Source: Hormiphora californensis
Taxonomy: Eukaryota > Ctenophora > Tentaculata > Cydippida > Pleurobrachiidae
DNA: 64,000 nt
Reading direction: 5' to 3'
NCBI GenBank assembly: GCA_020137815.1
Contig: CM035352.1
Location: 6,059,159-6,123,158, forward strand
In this document: positions 43,250 to 57,452 of the stretch, in pieces
How the letters are laid out: the number at the start of each line of letters is the position of its first letter
Position numbering within the stretch: the first letter of the stretch is position 1
Program-made: the position numbers and the translations under genes
The notes under the pieces: generated by a model
What the model was told of the DNA's origin: nothing
Seen by the model: only the letters and a program-made list of their open reading frames with translations
Databases searched by the model: none

Positions 43250-43503
43250 GATGCTCGTTCACGCTAAATTTTAAACACCTTCATTTCCGATTGACGTCTT
43301 TTTTTCACATCTAAGGTGTTGTTTGATCCATATCGTTTTCTATTGTTTTCTATTGTTATCTATTGTAATCTATTGTCTTCTATTGTTAAAACATAGAAAA
43401 TAGATACGCTGATCCAGGATGCTGAAAGCACACCTGTTGACTTATCTGCACCGCTATTTAGATCAACTCAAAATCAAATTTTCGTTACAATTTGCAATTC
43501 CCA
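43250..43503. promoter_or_regulatory. Divergent intergenic region of the Polinton left arm
   Basis: About 310 bp separate the OB-like gene and PolB. It contains five tandem CTATTGT(T/A)(T/A)T-type units at 43338-43387. This is the only place from which both genes could be promoted. Confidence 0.4.
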
Positions 43504-49268
<5,765 letters not shown>

Positions 49269-49295
49269 TAAGCATTTTTTATGTTTCGAATAATT

Positions 49296-49733
49296 TTATA
49301 TTTCATTTACAATATCAGTCTTATTCATTGTTAAATCAATATCATCCAGTACACGGCTCAAAATGTCCTTCTTTACACGTCTCCGTTTGGCTGGCTTAGT
49401 CTTTGGCATGCTTTTGTCATGATGTGCTAAATAATAACTCCCAAAATAAATTGAGGAAGGAGTAGCAGATGCTAGAAAACTTGATATGTATGTCATCTTT
49501 CCCTCTTTTCCATCTTCCCCCTTCAGCAGAATTCCAGGGTTTGACATTATCTCATCACGTGCTCCTACGAAATACATGTTAAACTTGTCAAGTAGTGACT
49601 GCTGTTCACATTGGTGGAGTAAGGGGCAGGTGAAGTGGTGACCGGGACAATCCTTTCGGGCAGCTTCAATTATCTTGCTTGTCAACAAAGAAACTGTTCG
49701 TGCTAGAATTATTTCCAGTTGGGCGCTTGTCAT
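49296..49733 (-). CDS. Polinton unassigned gene, 145 residues, basic C-terminal region
   Basis: ATG at 49733. An N-terminal helix (LEIILARTVSLLTSKIIEAA), then a Cys/His-rich stretch (CPGHHFTCPLLHQCEQ), then a basic block KPAKRRRVKKD near residue 115 that could be a nuclear-localisation signal. The end lies about 28 bp from the PolB stop, tail to tail. Family not recognised. Confidence 0.6.
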   Translation of the reverse strand: MTSAQLEIILARTVSLLTSKIIEAARKDCPGHHFTCPLLHQCEQQSLLDKFNMYFVGARDEIMSNPGILLKGEDGKEGKMTYISSFLASATPSSIYFGSYYLAHHDKSMPKTKPAKRRRVKKDILSRVLDDIDLTMNKTDIVNEI

Positions 49734-49820
49734 GGTTACTGGCTAGAAATATGATAAATTAGTTATTGACGGAGGGGGGGGGGTTGGAGGGCGTGGGAAT
49801 AAACACTACAATATAACAGT

Positions 49821-50267
49821 TTAATGAGATTTCAAATATTCTATCATCAATTTCAGCTTTTCTTGGCTGCAATATCGAGCCCTGTGAGGGTAAGAGCATG
49901 CTGACCATCCAATAAGTTGTTTTGCCTCCACACGTCCAGCCAGATCAACAATCCTTTGTGTTGGTAGAATAGCAGAGAGGTAATCGTAGGCAATATGTCC
50001 ATAAGTGTAAACAACTTCTTGCTCGCTCGCCTTTATCAGTCTGATGAGATCCAATTCGGTGATAGAATCAGCTCCAAAGTCTCGCGGGTTAACAACTCCT
50101 AGCTTTGAAACACTAAAGCGACGTTGTTCTGTAGGAAGATACGGTTGATGAATTTAGTGTGTAAAGACATCAAGTAATGCTGCACCGTTTGCTGTTACAG
50201 CTGCGGCTTCTAACGGGTAGAAGGTACCATTGAACACACCGTCTAGACAAATAACAGTGAAACGCAT
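49821..50267 (-). pseudogene. Polinton unassigned gene with one in-frame stop
   Basis: From the ATG at 50267 (MRFTVICLDGVFNGTFYPLE) the frame runs about 37 codons to a TAA at 50156-50154, then stays open in the same frame for a further 111 codons to 49821. The second part has VVYTYGHIAYDYLSAI and a Cys/His/Tyr-rich end (GWSACSYPHRARYC). No GT-AG intron that would remove the stop is evident. The frame continuity suggests a recent nonsense mutation or a base error. Function unknown; the LDGVF...E opening is only vaguely reminiscent of RNase H-like folds. Confidence 0.55.
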
Positions 50268-50343
50268 AGTTTAAAGGTAAACGAGAAATGAAGACTATAA
50301 CTAACAAACATGACTCACACAAATAAATCACGTGACTAAATGC

Positions 50344-51378
50344 TTAATGCTGATTAGTTGTATTTAAAAAGTTTATTGTGTCAGATATCACGTTAAAAAT
50401 GTGTGAAAAAACTTCTCTGTTCTCGTTAATAGTGGATTTAACTCTCTCCAAGGATACATTCTCCAACCTACTAATTAAATCTCGATCAGCGTCAGTTAAC
50501 AAATTCCTTTGTGCAACTACAATTGGTATGACACCATATCGCATACCAATAAACAGCTTTTGCAAGGATACAAGCAATCTTTTCGAGCGCAAAACAAGGT
50601 CAAATTTATTCTGTCTAATTAACTCCTTGATTTTGAGAAAGTCCTTAATGCTGGCACTGTTAATGATAGCACTGGAAAACTTGTTAAATGTAGGATCGTT
50701 AAACTTGGTTTCAAATTCTTCTCTCTGTTTTTGTAATAATTCAACTGTCTCTTGGTATCGGGATAGGTTTTCTTTACACTCTTTGAGCTTGTTTGTATAT
50801 CGACGTTCAAACACACGAGCATTCTTTTCGCTACGAGTTAGTTTAGTGGTGAGTTGGCGGATCCGTGCCTTATAATAACGCAATCGGCTATTAGTGTAAT
50901 GGGGAGGAGTTCCTCTTCGTCTGTTGGACGGTTCTGGAGATCCAGCCAAATTTCTTTTCCTGTGTCGTGGGTAAGGTACATCTGGCGAAGAAATTTCTTC
51001 ACTATTTGACTCGTCAACTTCTACACTGCGCTGTCTAGAGGGTGGGGTAAGTGATCTGCTCCTCCTCCTACCACGTGGTGGAGGTGAGTCATCAGAGTCA
51101 TCTGGCAAAGGAACATCATCCCCACCTACTCTACGTCTGTTAGCCGGACCTGGTGGTTCAGACGTTCTTCTTTTTCTACCTCTTTTAGACGGGTCTCTCC
51201 AAGAGCTGGGCCGTTTATCAATACGTTCATCTCCCCAATTTTCCTCTCGCTTTCTTTTGGGCGGAAATTCATTTTGTACTGGTTGAATTGCTACAACAGG
51301 TGTGTGATGTTGTGCTCTGTGTTGAAACAGCTCAACAGTGGTTTCGAACTCCTGTTCACACTCGTTGCAAGTTGGCAT
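50344..51378 (-). CDS. Polinton C2H2 finger, Arg/Ser-rich coiled-coil protein
   Basis: 344 codons from the ATG at 51378. The N-terminus has one C2H2 finger (CNECEQEFETTVELFQHRAQ, completed by HH). Residues 40-165 are rich in Arg, Ser and Pro with several basic clusters (KRGRKRRTSEPPG). Residues 170-230 form a coiled coil (LRYYKARIRQLTTKLTRSEK), followed by a helical C-terminus. It is head to head with the integrase, 51 bp apart, so both share a promoter region. The finger resembles those at the PolB N-terminus. It corresponds in position to unassigned coiled-coil genes of other Polintons; role unknown. Confidence 0.65.
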   Translation of the reverse strand: MPTCNECEQEFETTVELFQHRAQHHTPVVAIQPVQNEFPPKRKREENWGDERIDKRPSSWRDPSKRGRKRRTSEPPGPANRRRVGGDDVPLPDDSDDSPPPRGRRRSRSLTPPSRQRSVEVDESNSEEISSPDVPYPRHRKRNLAGSPEPSNRRRGTPPHYTNSRLRYYKARIRQLTTKLTRSEKNARVFERRYTNKLKECKENLSRYQETVELLQKQREEFETKFNDPTFNKFSSAIINSASIKDFLKIKELIRQNKFDLVLRSKRLLVSLQKLFIGMRYGVIPIVVAQRNLLTDADRDLISRLENVSLERVKSTINENREVFSHIFNVISDTINFLNTTNQH

Positions 51379-51429
51379 GGCTATAAATAAGCTTGGAAAT
51401 TATAATTTCTCTATTTATACCATAATACC
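51379..51429. promoter_or_regulatory. Short divergent promoter between coiled-coil gene and integrase
   Basis: Only 51 bp separate the two start codons. The segment is AT-rich (TATTTATACCATAATA), consistent with a compact bidirectional viral-type promoter. Confidence 0.45.
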
Positions 51430-52488
51430 ATGGTGATAGCGGAATTGTACACTGATCCCAACCTCTATGGTGCGTTTGCAGGACGAGAAACGTTTTATAG
51501 AGCTCTTAAAGAACGTAATCCTGCTATTACACGTGGTAAAGTTAATAAGGCTCTTCGTGCATCCGATGTTTACACACTACATAAGCCAGTGCAAAAACCA
51601 CGCAAATACCGGCGAGTGTATACAAAAGGGATTAATTACCTGTTTCAGATCGATTTATGCGACATGTCTAAGCATGTTAAGGATAACAACGGCTACAAAT
51701 GGGTCATTACATGCATCGATACCTTCTCAAAAAAGTTGTGGGCGTTTAAAATAAAGGATAAAACAGGTGCAAGTGTATTGAAAGCATTGAAACCGTTAAT
51801 TGAAAAGGAGAGACCTGTTAAAATTGAGACTGACGGAGGTGGAGAGTTTAAAAATAAAGGTTTTCAAGCGCTACTCGCCAAGCATAAAATAACCACTTAT
51901 ACAATTAACTCACCCCGGAAATGCTCCATTGTTGAGAGGGTGAACCGATCGCTTAAACAGAGAATGTATAAAGCTTTCACCTCTCGAGGTTCACACCGTT
52001 GGATTGACATTCTGGATAAGTTGGTTCTGGCATACAACCGATCATTTCATCGAGCTATAAAAATGTCACCGCTCGAGGTTACAAAAAATAATGAGGCTGC
52101 TGTGCGTGCAACATTGTTTCCTAAACTAACCCCTCCCCTACCACCCAAACTAAAAGTAGGTGATACTGTGCGTGTAACTGCTAAAAAATCTACTTTCCAG
52201 AAGGGATACGAACAGGGTTGGAGCCACGAGATTTTCACAGTCTCAAGTATAAAAGCTACTACACCTGTAACCTTCTCAATCAAAAACATCGGTGGTCAAG
52301 TTATTCCAAGATCATTCTATTCATCTGAAATACAGCTGGTGGACAAGTCTAACAACATTTGGCGTGTTGACAGAGTGATAAAGAAGAGGAAATACCGTAA
52401 CAAGGTACAATATCTGGTGAAGTGGAAAGGGTATCAAGATATATTCAATTCGTGGGTCGACCACAAGGATCTTTTTTCACTTGGATAA
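51430..52488 (+). CDS. INT: Polinton retroviral-type integrase with chromodomain
   Basis: 352 codons from the ATG at 51430. The RVE core spans residues about 75-220, with the catalytic triad in FQIDLCDM, KIETDGGGEF and SIVERVNRS. A beta-rich SH3-like linker (VGDTVRVTAKKSTFQKGYEQ) follows. The C-terminal chromodomain is WRVDRVIKKRKYRNKVQYLV then KWKGY...SWVDHKDL. The enzyme inserts the element DNA; the chromodomain may direct it to modified histones (family knowledge). No stop or frameshift. It ends 1 nt before the ATPase ATG. Confidence 0.95.
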   Translation: MVIAELYTDPNLYGAFAGRETFYRALKERNPAITRGKVNKALRASDVYTLHKPVQKPRKYRRVYTKGINYLFQIDLCDMSKHVKDNNGYKWVITCIDTFSKKLWAFKIKDKTGASVLKALKPLIEKERPVKIETDGGGEFKNKGFQALLAKHKITTYTINSPRKCSIVERVNRSLKQRMYKAFTSRGSHRWIDILDKLVLAYNRSFHRAIKMSPLEVTKNNEAAVRATLFPKLTPPLPPKLKVGDTVRVTAKKSTFQKGYEQGWSHEIFTVSSIKATTPVTFSIKNIGGQVIPRSFYSSEIQLVDKSNNIWRVDRVIKKRKYRNKVQYLVKWKGYQDIFNSWVDHKDLFSLG

Positions 52489-52489
52489 T

Positions 52490-53089
52490 ATGCCTATTAA
52501 ATTCCTAGCTAATCACAACACTATAGTGTTTGGACAAACAGGAGCTGGCAAGACACAATTCATTTTACGAGTCATTAAGGAACGATTAATTGAGCCTTTT
52601 CCTAAAAATATATTCTATATGTACGGTGTGCATCAAAGCTTTATGATGCAATATCCAAACATTAAGTTTATACATGGCCTTAACTTCGAGGAAATGGATA
52701 CTTCGGAGCCTAGTGTGCTAATTATTGATGATTTGATACTGGATACGAACAAGGAAGTAGCTTCCGCTTTCATCATGGGTAGTCATCATCGGCAGATAAG
52801 CTTATTTTTTATCACCCAAAACCTCTTTCCAAATTGTGACACCTTCCGTCTCATGAGTGCAAATGCTCACTACTATGTTCTGTTCCACAACCAGAGAAAC
52901 TTTAGACAGGTGCATACACTAGCCCGACAAATATTTGTAGGTCGGGATGTTCATCGCATAACAGCAGCATATAAGAGGGCTTCTGATAAACCACGGGGCT
53001 TCATTCTCCTTAGCTTCTCACCGCTGCTACCTAAAGAGCTAACTGTCATCACGGACTATTGGGAACCATGGATCTCCGTCTATCTCTAA
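52490..53089 (+). CDS. ATP: Polinton genome-packaging ATPase (FtsK/HerA, A32-like)
   Basis: 199 codons. Walker A is FGQTGAGKTQF at residues 19-29 and Walker B is VLIIDDLIL near residue 84, followed by FFITQNLF, which fits the sensor strand. Size and motifs match the packaging ATPases of Polintons and related double-jelly-roll viruses, which drive DNA into the capsid. ATG lies 1 nt after the integrase stop, and its 3' end overlaps the next gene by 22 nt. Confidence 0.93.
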   Translation: MPIKFLANHNTIVFGQTGAGKTQFILRVIKERLIEPFPKNIFYMYGVHQSFMMQYPNIKFIHGLNFEEMDTSEPSVLIIDDLILDTNKEVASAFIMGSHHRQISLFFITQNLFPNCDTFRLMSANAHYYVLFHNQRNFRQVHTLARQIFVGRDVHRITAAYKRASDKPRGFILLSFSPLLPKELTVITDYWEPWISVYL

Positions 53090-53364
53090 AACAACATCGG
53101 TATATTTTACAAACTCTAGTCAAGAAATCTCCTAAAATGCGTACAGTTATGATACAAAATGCGCCTACACAGCTAGTATCTTTCTTCAAAGCTCTCTCCA
53201 AACATGCTTCAAGGGAGCACAAATACAAGAGATTTCTATCGCTTTTCAAAAAGTTGAAAGGAGCTCCTTCATCCCGTATAAAAGCTTTAATGACTACTAG
53301 TAAGGGCATTTCGTTTCTTAAATCAGTGCTACGCAATGAGTCGCTATTTGCTCCTTCCAGCTGA
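53068..53364 (+). CDS. Polinton small basic protein
   Basis: 98 codons from the ATG at 53068 (MDLRLSLKQHRYILQTLVKK), overlapping the ATPase end and the start of the next ORF. It is Lys/Arg-rich and helical (KHASREHKYKRFLSLFKKLK). Similar small ORFs sit beside the ATPase in other Polintons, but I cannot assign this one to a named family. Confidence 0.65.
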   Translation: MDLRLSLKQHRYILQTLVKKSPKMRTVMIQNAPTQLVSFFKALSKHASREHKYKRFLSLFKKLKGAPSSRIKALMTTSKGISFLKSVLRNESLFAPSS

Positions 53365-53626
53365 TAAAGGAGATGCTAGAGAACTAAAACTACCCGCCAA
53401 CCTTGTTGTAGCTCCAACAAATAATAATGTGAACTTGTTACGCTCTCTGCTTGCATCATTTGAAAAGGCAGGAATTAGCAAGAATGAGTCGGGAAACCTG
53501 TGTTACAATGATACTGAAACGAGCGTGGACTATGACAAGTTTGTAAGTGATTGTACAAACTTATGTTTTCATAGCGAACTGAATGATGTTTATGATATTT
53601 TGCGTGTCAATGGTTTTATGTTTTAA
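53336..53626 (+). CDS. Polinton small protein
   Basis: 96 codons from the ATG at 53336, overlapping the previous ORF by 29 nt. It has an acidic, Asn-rich middle (FEKAGISKNESGNLCYNDTE) and no membrane segment. Last gene of the rightward cluster. Function unknown. Confidence 0.6.
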   Translation: MSRYLLLPADKGDARELKLPANLVVAPTNNNVNLLRSLLASFEKAGISKNESGNLCYNDTETSVDYDKFVSDCTNLCFHSELNDVYDILRVNGFMF

Positions 53627-53642
53627 AACTAAAAGTCGTGTT

Positions 53643-54095
53643 TTATTGAATTGATTGAACTAAATTACGAACAATATAATCATTACGGTAAATATTAGTA
53701 TAGATAGATAAAAAGTCTCTCACACTCATACCACTTAACATTGCATATACAAAATGGCAGCAAAAATATCCACAGCTCGTAGTACCAGGTAGTTGAACTC
53801 CTCTTCTCACATGTTTGCAAGACTAATTGTAACGCTTTGCTAGAACGTAAAAATTTATCGGTAGTGTGTGGTGGCTAGGAGATCTTCCAAAAGAATCGAA
53901 AAACACTGCGTGTCCATTGTTAATAAACCAAGCACACCAGTGTTCGCCAGGTTTGTCATGGGTATCGGTATTTAGGATAAATGCATATTTTTTTCTTCGG
54001 GAGCGGATTGGAGTGCAAGCAGGGAAAGTTCCAATGTAGGAGTTACGAGTGTATGGGTTCTGGAAAAGGAAACCATTTAGATCCGAAGTGTTCAT
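53643..54095 (-). pseudogene. PRO: Adenovirus-type cysteine protease (PRO) with one in-frame stop
   Basis: The ATG at 54095 overlaps the capsid gene stop by four bases (ATGA). Residues 1-90 contain IGTFPACTPI, ILNTDTHDKPGEHWCAWF with the expected catalytic His, and VFFDSFG with the acidic residue of the triad. A TAG at 53825-53823 then ends the frame. The same frame continues open to 53643 and includes a CGYF motif where the family has its catalytic Cys. The copy is therefore probably inactive unless the stop is suppressed or is a base error. The family matures virion proteins. Confidence 0.85.
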
Positions 54096-55390
54096 TCTAC
54101 AATATTCACTGTTCTGTCTCCATTAATAGTTATCAACCTATCATACAAGGCGTATACAATAAGCACGAGATCTTCGGTTGCATTAGAACCAAGATCAATT
54201 TCCAAACGTGTACTGGCATCATATTGAGGGCTTATATAGCTGTGAGGTACAGTTCCTTCTCGATCAGGGGAGAGACTTAGTCCAACAATGAAATTTTGCT
54301 CAAAATTCTCACTGTTTACTAGACAACGTCCATGTAGGTCCATACCGAGACTTTTGTACAATTGATGCAAGTATGGTGCATAATCGTTATCATCGCCTGG
54401 TTCTAGAGCATCGACAAAATAGGGCTTACCGTCACAGTAGAACTGGAACTTTGTGAAGGGTATGAATGCAAAGGGATTGCTATTATGTGCTCCTTCAAAA
54501 CTAGCGACAGACTGTACACAAAAGAATGCATGATGCGGTAGTTTTCCGGGGAAAATGTGATTTAAACGCAATACCTGACTGGCTTCAGGAATTGGTCTAA
54601 TAATAAGTTCTGGTTTGCAAATGTGATAGGGAGCAGGTTCTTTTAACAAGCGTGACTCAATAAGTGAGAGAAAGGGCGAGGCTGGCCTGATAAACTTTGC
54701 TCTCAAGTGCACGCTGTTAAGATGGATCCTATACCCTTGCTGCTTTGACATAAGAAGAAAACCATCATTGTTTTTGCTTAGCGTAATCCTTAGTGGTAAT
54801 CCAGTGGGAAGTGCTTTAGAACTATTTAATAAGGGACAGTGTAGCTTTCCAACAGTAGTAATCTGCTTGGATTTGCTAATCTTTTTTGCTCGTTCTTCTG
54901 CACCCTTATTCTTTATATTACTTCCGCTAAATATCATAGAATCATCACGTGTTTTGCCAGAGTCCATGACAAACATTTGAGTAGCTTTGAGGAAGTCATC
55001 GCGGTTAGGATCTGTGCTGAGAATACTGTTGAAGTAAGACTGATAGGCATAACTATTTCTCATACTTTGTGTCATGTCAACACGATCAGCAAGAACGATA
55101 TCCACCAGCTCCCATAATGCATTTGAAAAATTATTGATAATCGAGACATTATCTACATCTGTTAACTCTGCATCTCCCTTCATTACTTTGAATTTTGTTT
55201 CAATGTCAATTTCCCACAACATTCCGGTTTGTTGAGGAGGGATATTAAACGTGATGGGGCCATTCAGTATGGAATTTGTCGGGTAAACTTTAACCAAATA
55301 GTTTTCTTCTATCGACACTCGCGTGCTAGGACGTTTCCAGAGCATGAGTTCGGAAGAAATCGCTTGTCCAAGTCCGGAAAATGTTTTCAT
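54092..55390 (-). CDS. MCP: Polinton major capsid protein (double jelly roll)
   Basis: 432 codons from the ATG at 55390, which overlaps the upstream gene stop as ATGA. Recognisable family signatures are the N-terminal IPPQQTGMLWEIDIETKFKV, the repeated beta-strand pattern, LNHIFPGKLPHHAFFCVQ, NPFAFIPFTKFQFYCDGKP and the C-terminal LVLIVYALYDRLITIN. These match Polinton capsid proteins of the F54H12.2-like group. No interruption. The length is normal to slightly short for the family. Forms the pseudo-hexameric shell (family knowledge). Confidence 0.85.
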   Translation of the reverse strand: MKTFSGLGQAISSELMLWKRPSTRVSIEENYLVKVYPTNSILNGPITFNIPPQQTGMLWEIDIETKFKVMKGDAELTDVDNVSIINNFSNALWELVDIVLADRVDMTQSMRNSYAYQSYFNSILSTDPNRDDFLKATQMFVMDSGKTRDDSMIFSGSNIKNKGAEERAKKISKSKQITTVGKLHCPLLNSSKALPTGLPLRITLSKNNDGFLLMSKQQGYRIHLNSVHLRAKFIRPASPFLSLIESRLLKEPAPYHICKPELIIRPIPEASQVLRLNHIFPGKLPHHAFFCVQSVASFEGAHNSNPFAFIPFTKFQFYCDGKPYFVDALEPGDDNDYAPYLHQLYKSLGMDLHGRCLVNSENFEQNFIVGLSLSPDREGTVPHSYISPQYDASTRLEIDLGSNATEDLVLIVYALYDRLITINGDRTVNIVE

Positions 55391-55710
55391 AGTTTTGCTC
55401 TGCGTGGAAGTGAACTTTGTTTCCGACGTTTTCTTGGTTTAGGTTGTACGTAGGAGTTGATTAAGTTTTCTGCTCCAGCTGCGGCTGCTCGTTTTAGTCC
55501 TGTCTGTAAATGAGGAACTGCAGCTTTACCCATGCCCTTTATAGCCGATCCAAGTATAGGTAGTGCACCGCGGAATAATGACGCAAGAAAGCTACCAATT
55601 CCTTCTCCGTTTTGTGTGTAAACATAATAACCATCTGAATCAAAACCAGATCCATGCTGGTTAATAATGCGAGAATATGCTGCAAGATTCTTGTAGTTTA
55701 CTGATTCCAT
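55387..55710 (-). CDS. Polinton Gly-rich amphipathic, basic protein (membrane-active-like)
   Basis: 107 codons. Residues 40-85 are a glycine-punctuated hydrophobic/amphipathic stretch (GIGSFLASLFRGALPILGSA). The C-terminus is basic (KPRKRRKQSSLPRRAKL). Small proteins of this kind beside the capsid gene in adenovirus-like and adintovirus-like elements are thought to be virion core or membrane-lytic components. That role is inferred from composition and position only. Confidence 0.6.
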   Translation of the reverse strand: MESVNYKNLAAYSRIINQHGSGFDSDGYYVYTQNGEGIGSFLASLFRGALPILGSAIKGMGKAAVPHLQTGLKRAAAAGAENLINSYVQPKPRKRRKQSSLPRRAKL

Positions 55711-55749
55711 TACAATTGTGAAATGAGTTGGGTTTAAAGTTGTTTAGAT

Positions 55750-56511
55750 CTATTTATAGTGTAGAGGACGCATTTCCAAAGTAACAACTGTGTCAAAGCT
55801 GTTGGAGAATGGTACAAATTTCCCATTGAAGTCCAAAATCGACAGAGAGATATCGCTAAACTCTCGAATTTCTACAGGAACATAAGTTGGGTTCCTAAAC
55901 TCAAAAAATGCATACCCAGGTTGATAGTCGAAGGGACACATGCATAATATTCTTGATTTTTTGCCGTTGATGAAACTGTTTTCAACAATGTTGAGGTACA
56001 GACAGCCCATAATTTGGCGGTTAACGATCTTACCATCGGTATTTTGAACCATCCAAACTCCTTCCTCTTCCTCAGCGCCAAGAAACGTCAAGAGTGAGGA
56101 TGGGACAATAGTAGCATAGTCAGGAGCTATAATTCTTGTCACTTTATTGTTAGTTTCAAGTTTTAAACGTCCACTAAACTCTCTCTTTGTGAAATAGGAA
56201 TTTACAGCCTCCAATAAAGCTTTCAACACGTCTGATCGAGTATCATAATGAGCAGCAGAAACAGTGATTGTATGAGTTCCACCAAATAATACACCGTCAT
56301 ACTTTCCCTCTTTTTTTGCCTTAATCATAGCAGTAACATCAAAATATATCTTTATGACATTGTTCTTTGCATTTACATTCTGCAATTCTCCATATGCAAT
56401 CGACTTGACAGCTATACCCATTTTTTCTCCTAATTTTACGGGATCCAATGACATGGAAAGTTTGGCGGGATTTGCATGAAGCCCACCAGCAATAACAAAG
56501 TTACGAAACAT
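55750..56511 (-). CDS. mCP: Polinton minor capsid protein (penton-like, single jelly roll)
   Basis: Start chosen at the ATG at 56511 (MFRNFVIAGGLHANPAKLSM); an upstream in-frame ATG at 56562 would add 17 residues. About 253 residues. The C-terminal half is beta-rich and ends with VEIREFSDISLSILDFNGKF then VVTLEMRPLHYK. The pattern of phi-D-phi-NG near a closing strand is typical of the vertex capsid protein of Polintons. No interruption. Confidence 0.8.
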   Translation of the reverse strand: MFRNFVIAGGLHANPAKLSMSLDPVKLGEKMGIAVKSIAYGELQNVNAKNNVIKIYFDVTAMIKAKKEGKYDGVLFGGTHTITVSAAHYDTRSDVLKALLEAVNSYFTKREFSGRLKLETNNKVTRIIAPDYATIVPSSLLTFLGAEEEEGVWMVQNTDGKIVNRQIMGCLYLNIVENSFINGKKSRILCMCPFDYQPGYAFFEFRNPTYVPVEIREFSDISLSILDFNGKFVPFSNSFDTVVTLEMRPLHYK

Positions 56512-56570
56512 GATTATGATTGAAATATGTGCTTTTTCTTTTATATACGACCCGACAATCACGATTTTTT

Positions 56571-56906
56571 TTAGTAATTGAATAAAGGAAAGAAAATAAT
56601 GAACATAACAAGAACTTTCATGTACAGTCGCTCATGTTCTTTGTAAAAGTTGACAAGTCTAAAAGTAATGAGATATAATTCTGCTAGAGTCCTACAACTA
56701 GAAAAATATTGAATACAGTCGCTTCTCACTCCAGAAAGAGTATCTCTTTTAATGAGACAGTGGTTATTCTGCGAAGATTGCATATGGATGAGCGTTTCGT
56801 TCTTTAGCCGTATAAACTCGTGCTCGAATGTACGATCGATATCACAATCTTTAATTCTGGCAACTTTTAAGGTCCTTGCTGCGATATAGTATGGTAGAGC
56901 ATCCAT
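56571..56906 (-). CDS. Polinton unassigned gene, 111 residues
   Basis: ATG at 56906, three bases after the stop of the upstream glycoprotein gene. Mostly charged, with four cysteines and a hydrophobic C-terminus (MKVLVMFIIFFPLFNY) that could be a tail anchor. Family not recognised. Confidence 0.55.
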   Translation of the reverse strand: MDALPYYIAARTLKVARIKDCDIDRTFEHEFIRLKNETLIHMQSSQNNHCLIKRDTLSGVRSDCIQYFSSCRTLAELYLITFRLVNFYKEHERLYMKVLVMFIIFFPLFNY

Positions 56907-56909
56907 GTA

Positions 56910-57452
56910 TTAAACCCTAGTTTCAGTCGGAACAGAACTATAATTGAAAAGGTTTCGTAACTCTTGTCTTCTCAGCAAAAGAGGTGCTAGTAACGGGAAA
57001 ATAATAAGAAGGTAAAACAAGTACAGCATAGAAGTTTGTTTCTCTTTATATACTGATACATGAGACTCAAAATGTGAATTTGAAATCAATGCATTGAAAC
57101 CGCAGAATATGGTTATGTTCAACGGTTTTTCTGCCCTCGCATACTCTCCTTCACTCATAACTAATTCCATCATAGTCCCGTTTACAGTACGATCGTGCCA
57201 ATTAAAAACAAAGCTATGATTTAACGGAGAAGAGTATAGTTCAGAACCAAATAATCCTCCTTCCAACAACTGTAGTACATGCGTTGATTCGTTGAGATAA
57301 AGGTAGCCATACGTTTCATTTTCTCCTCCAATCAGCATGTAGTTTTCACAGAGCTCTGAGTTGAATACAATGGAGAAGTTTAAAAGTGCAACATGAGCAA
57401 AGCTGATCATCATGAAATGAGACGGTAGAATAAAAAACTCATGTCTATTCAC
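56910..57452 (-). CDS. Polinton predicted type I membrane glycoprotein
   Basis: Open from 57452 (MNRHEFFILPSHFMMISFAH); the internal ATGs at residues 14-15 would place a signal-peptide-like segment at the N-terminus. Six N-glycosylation sequons are visible (NFS, NET, NES, NHS, NGT, NIT). Two cysteines occur in the ectodomain (ELCENY, IFCGF). A C-terminal membrane helix (MLYLFYLLIIFPLLAPLLL) is followed by a basic cytoplasmic tail (RRQELRN). This gene is not part of the core Polinton set. It could be a virion surface or host-interaction protein; no family is recognised. Confidence 0.65.
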   Translation of the reverse strand: MNRHEFFILPSHFMMISFAHVALLNFSIVFNSELCENYMLIGGENETYGYLYLNESTHVLQLLEGGLFGSELYSSPLNHSFVFNWHDRTVNGTMMELVMSEGEYARAEKPLNITIFCGFNALISNSHFESHVSVYKEKQTSMLYLFYLLIIFPLLAPLLLRRQELRNLFNYSSVPTETRV

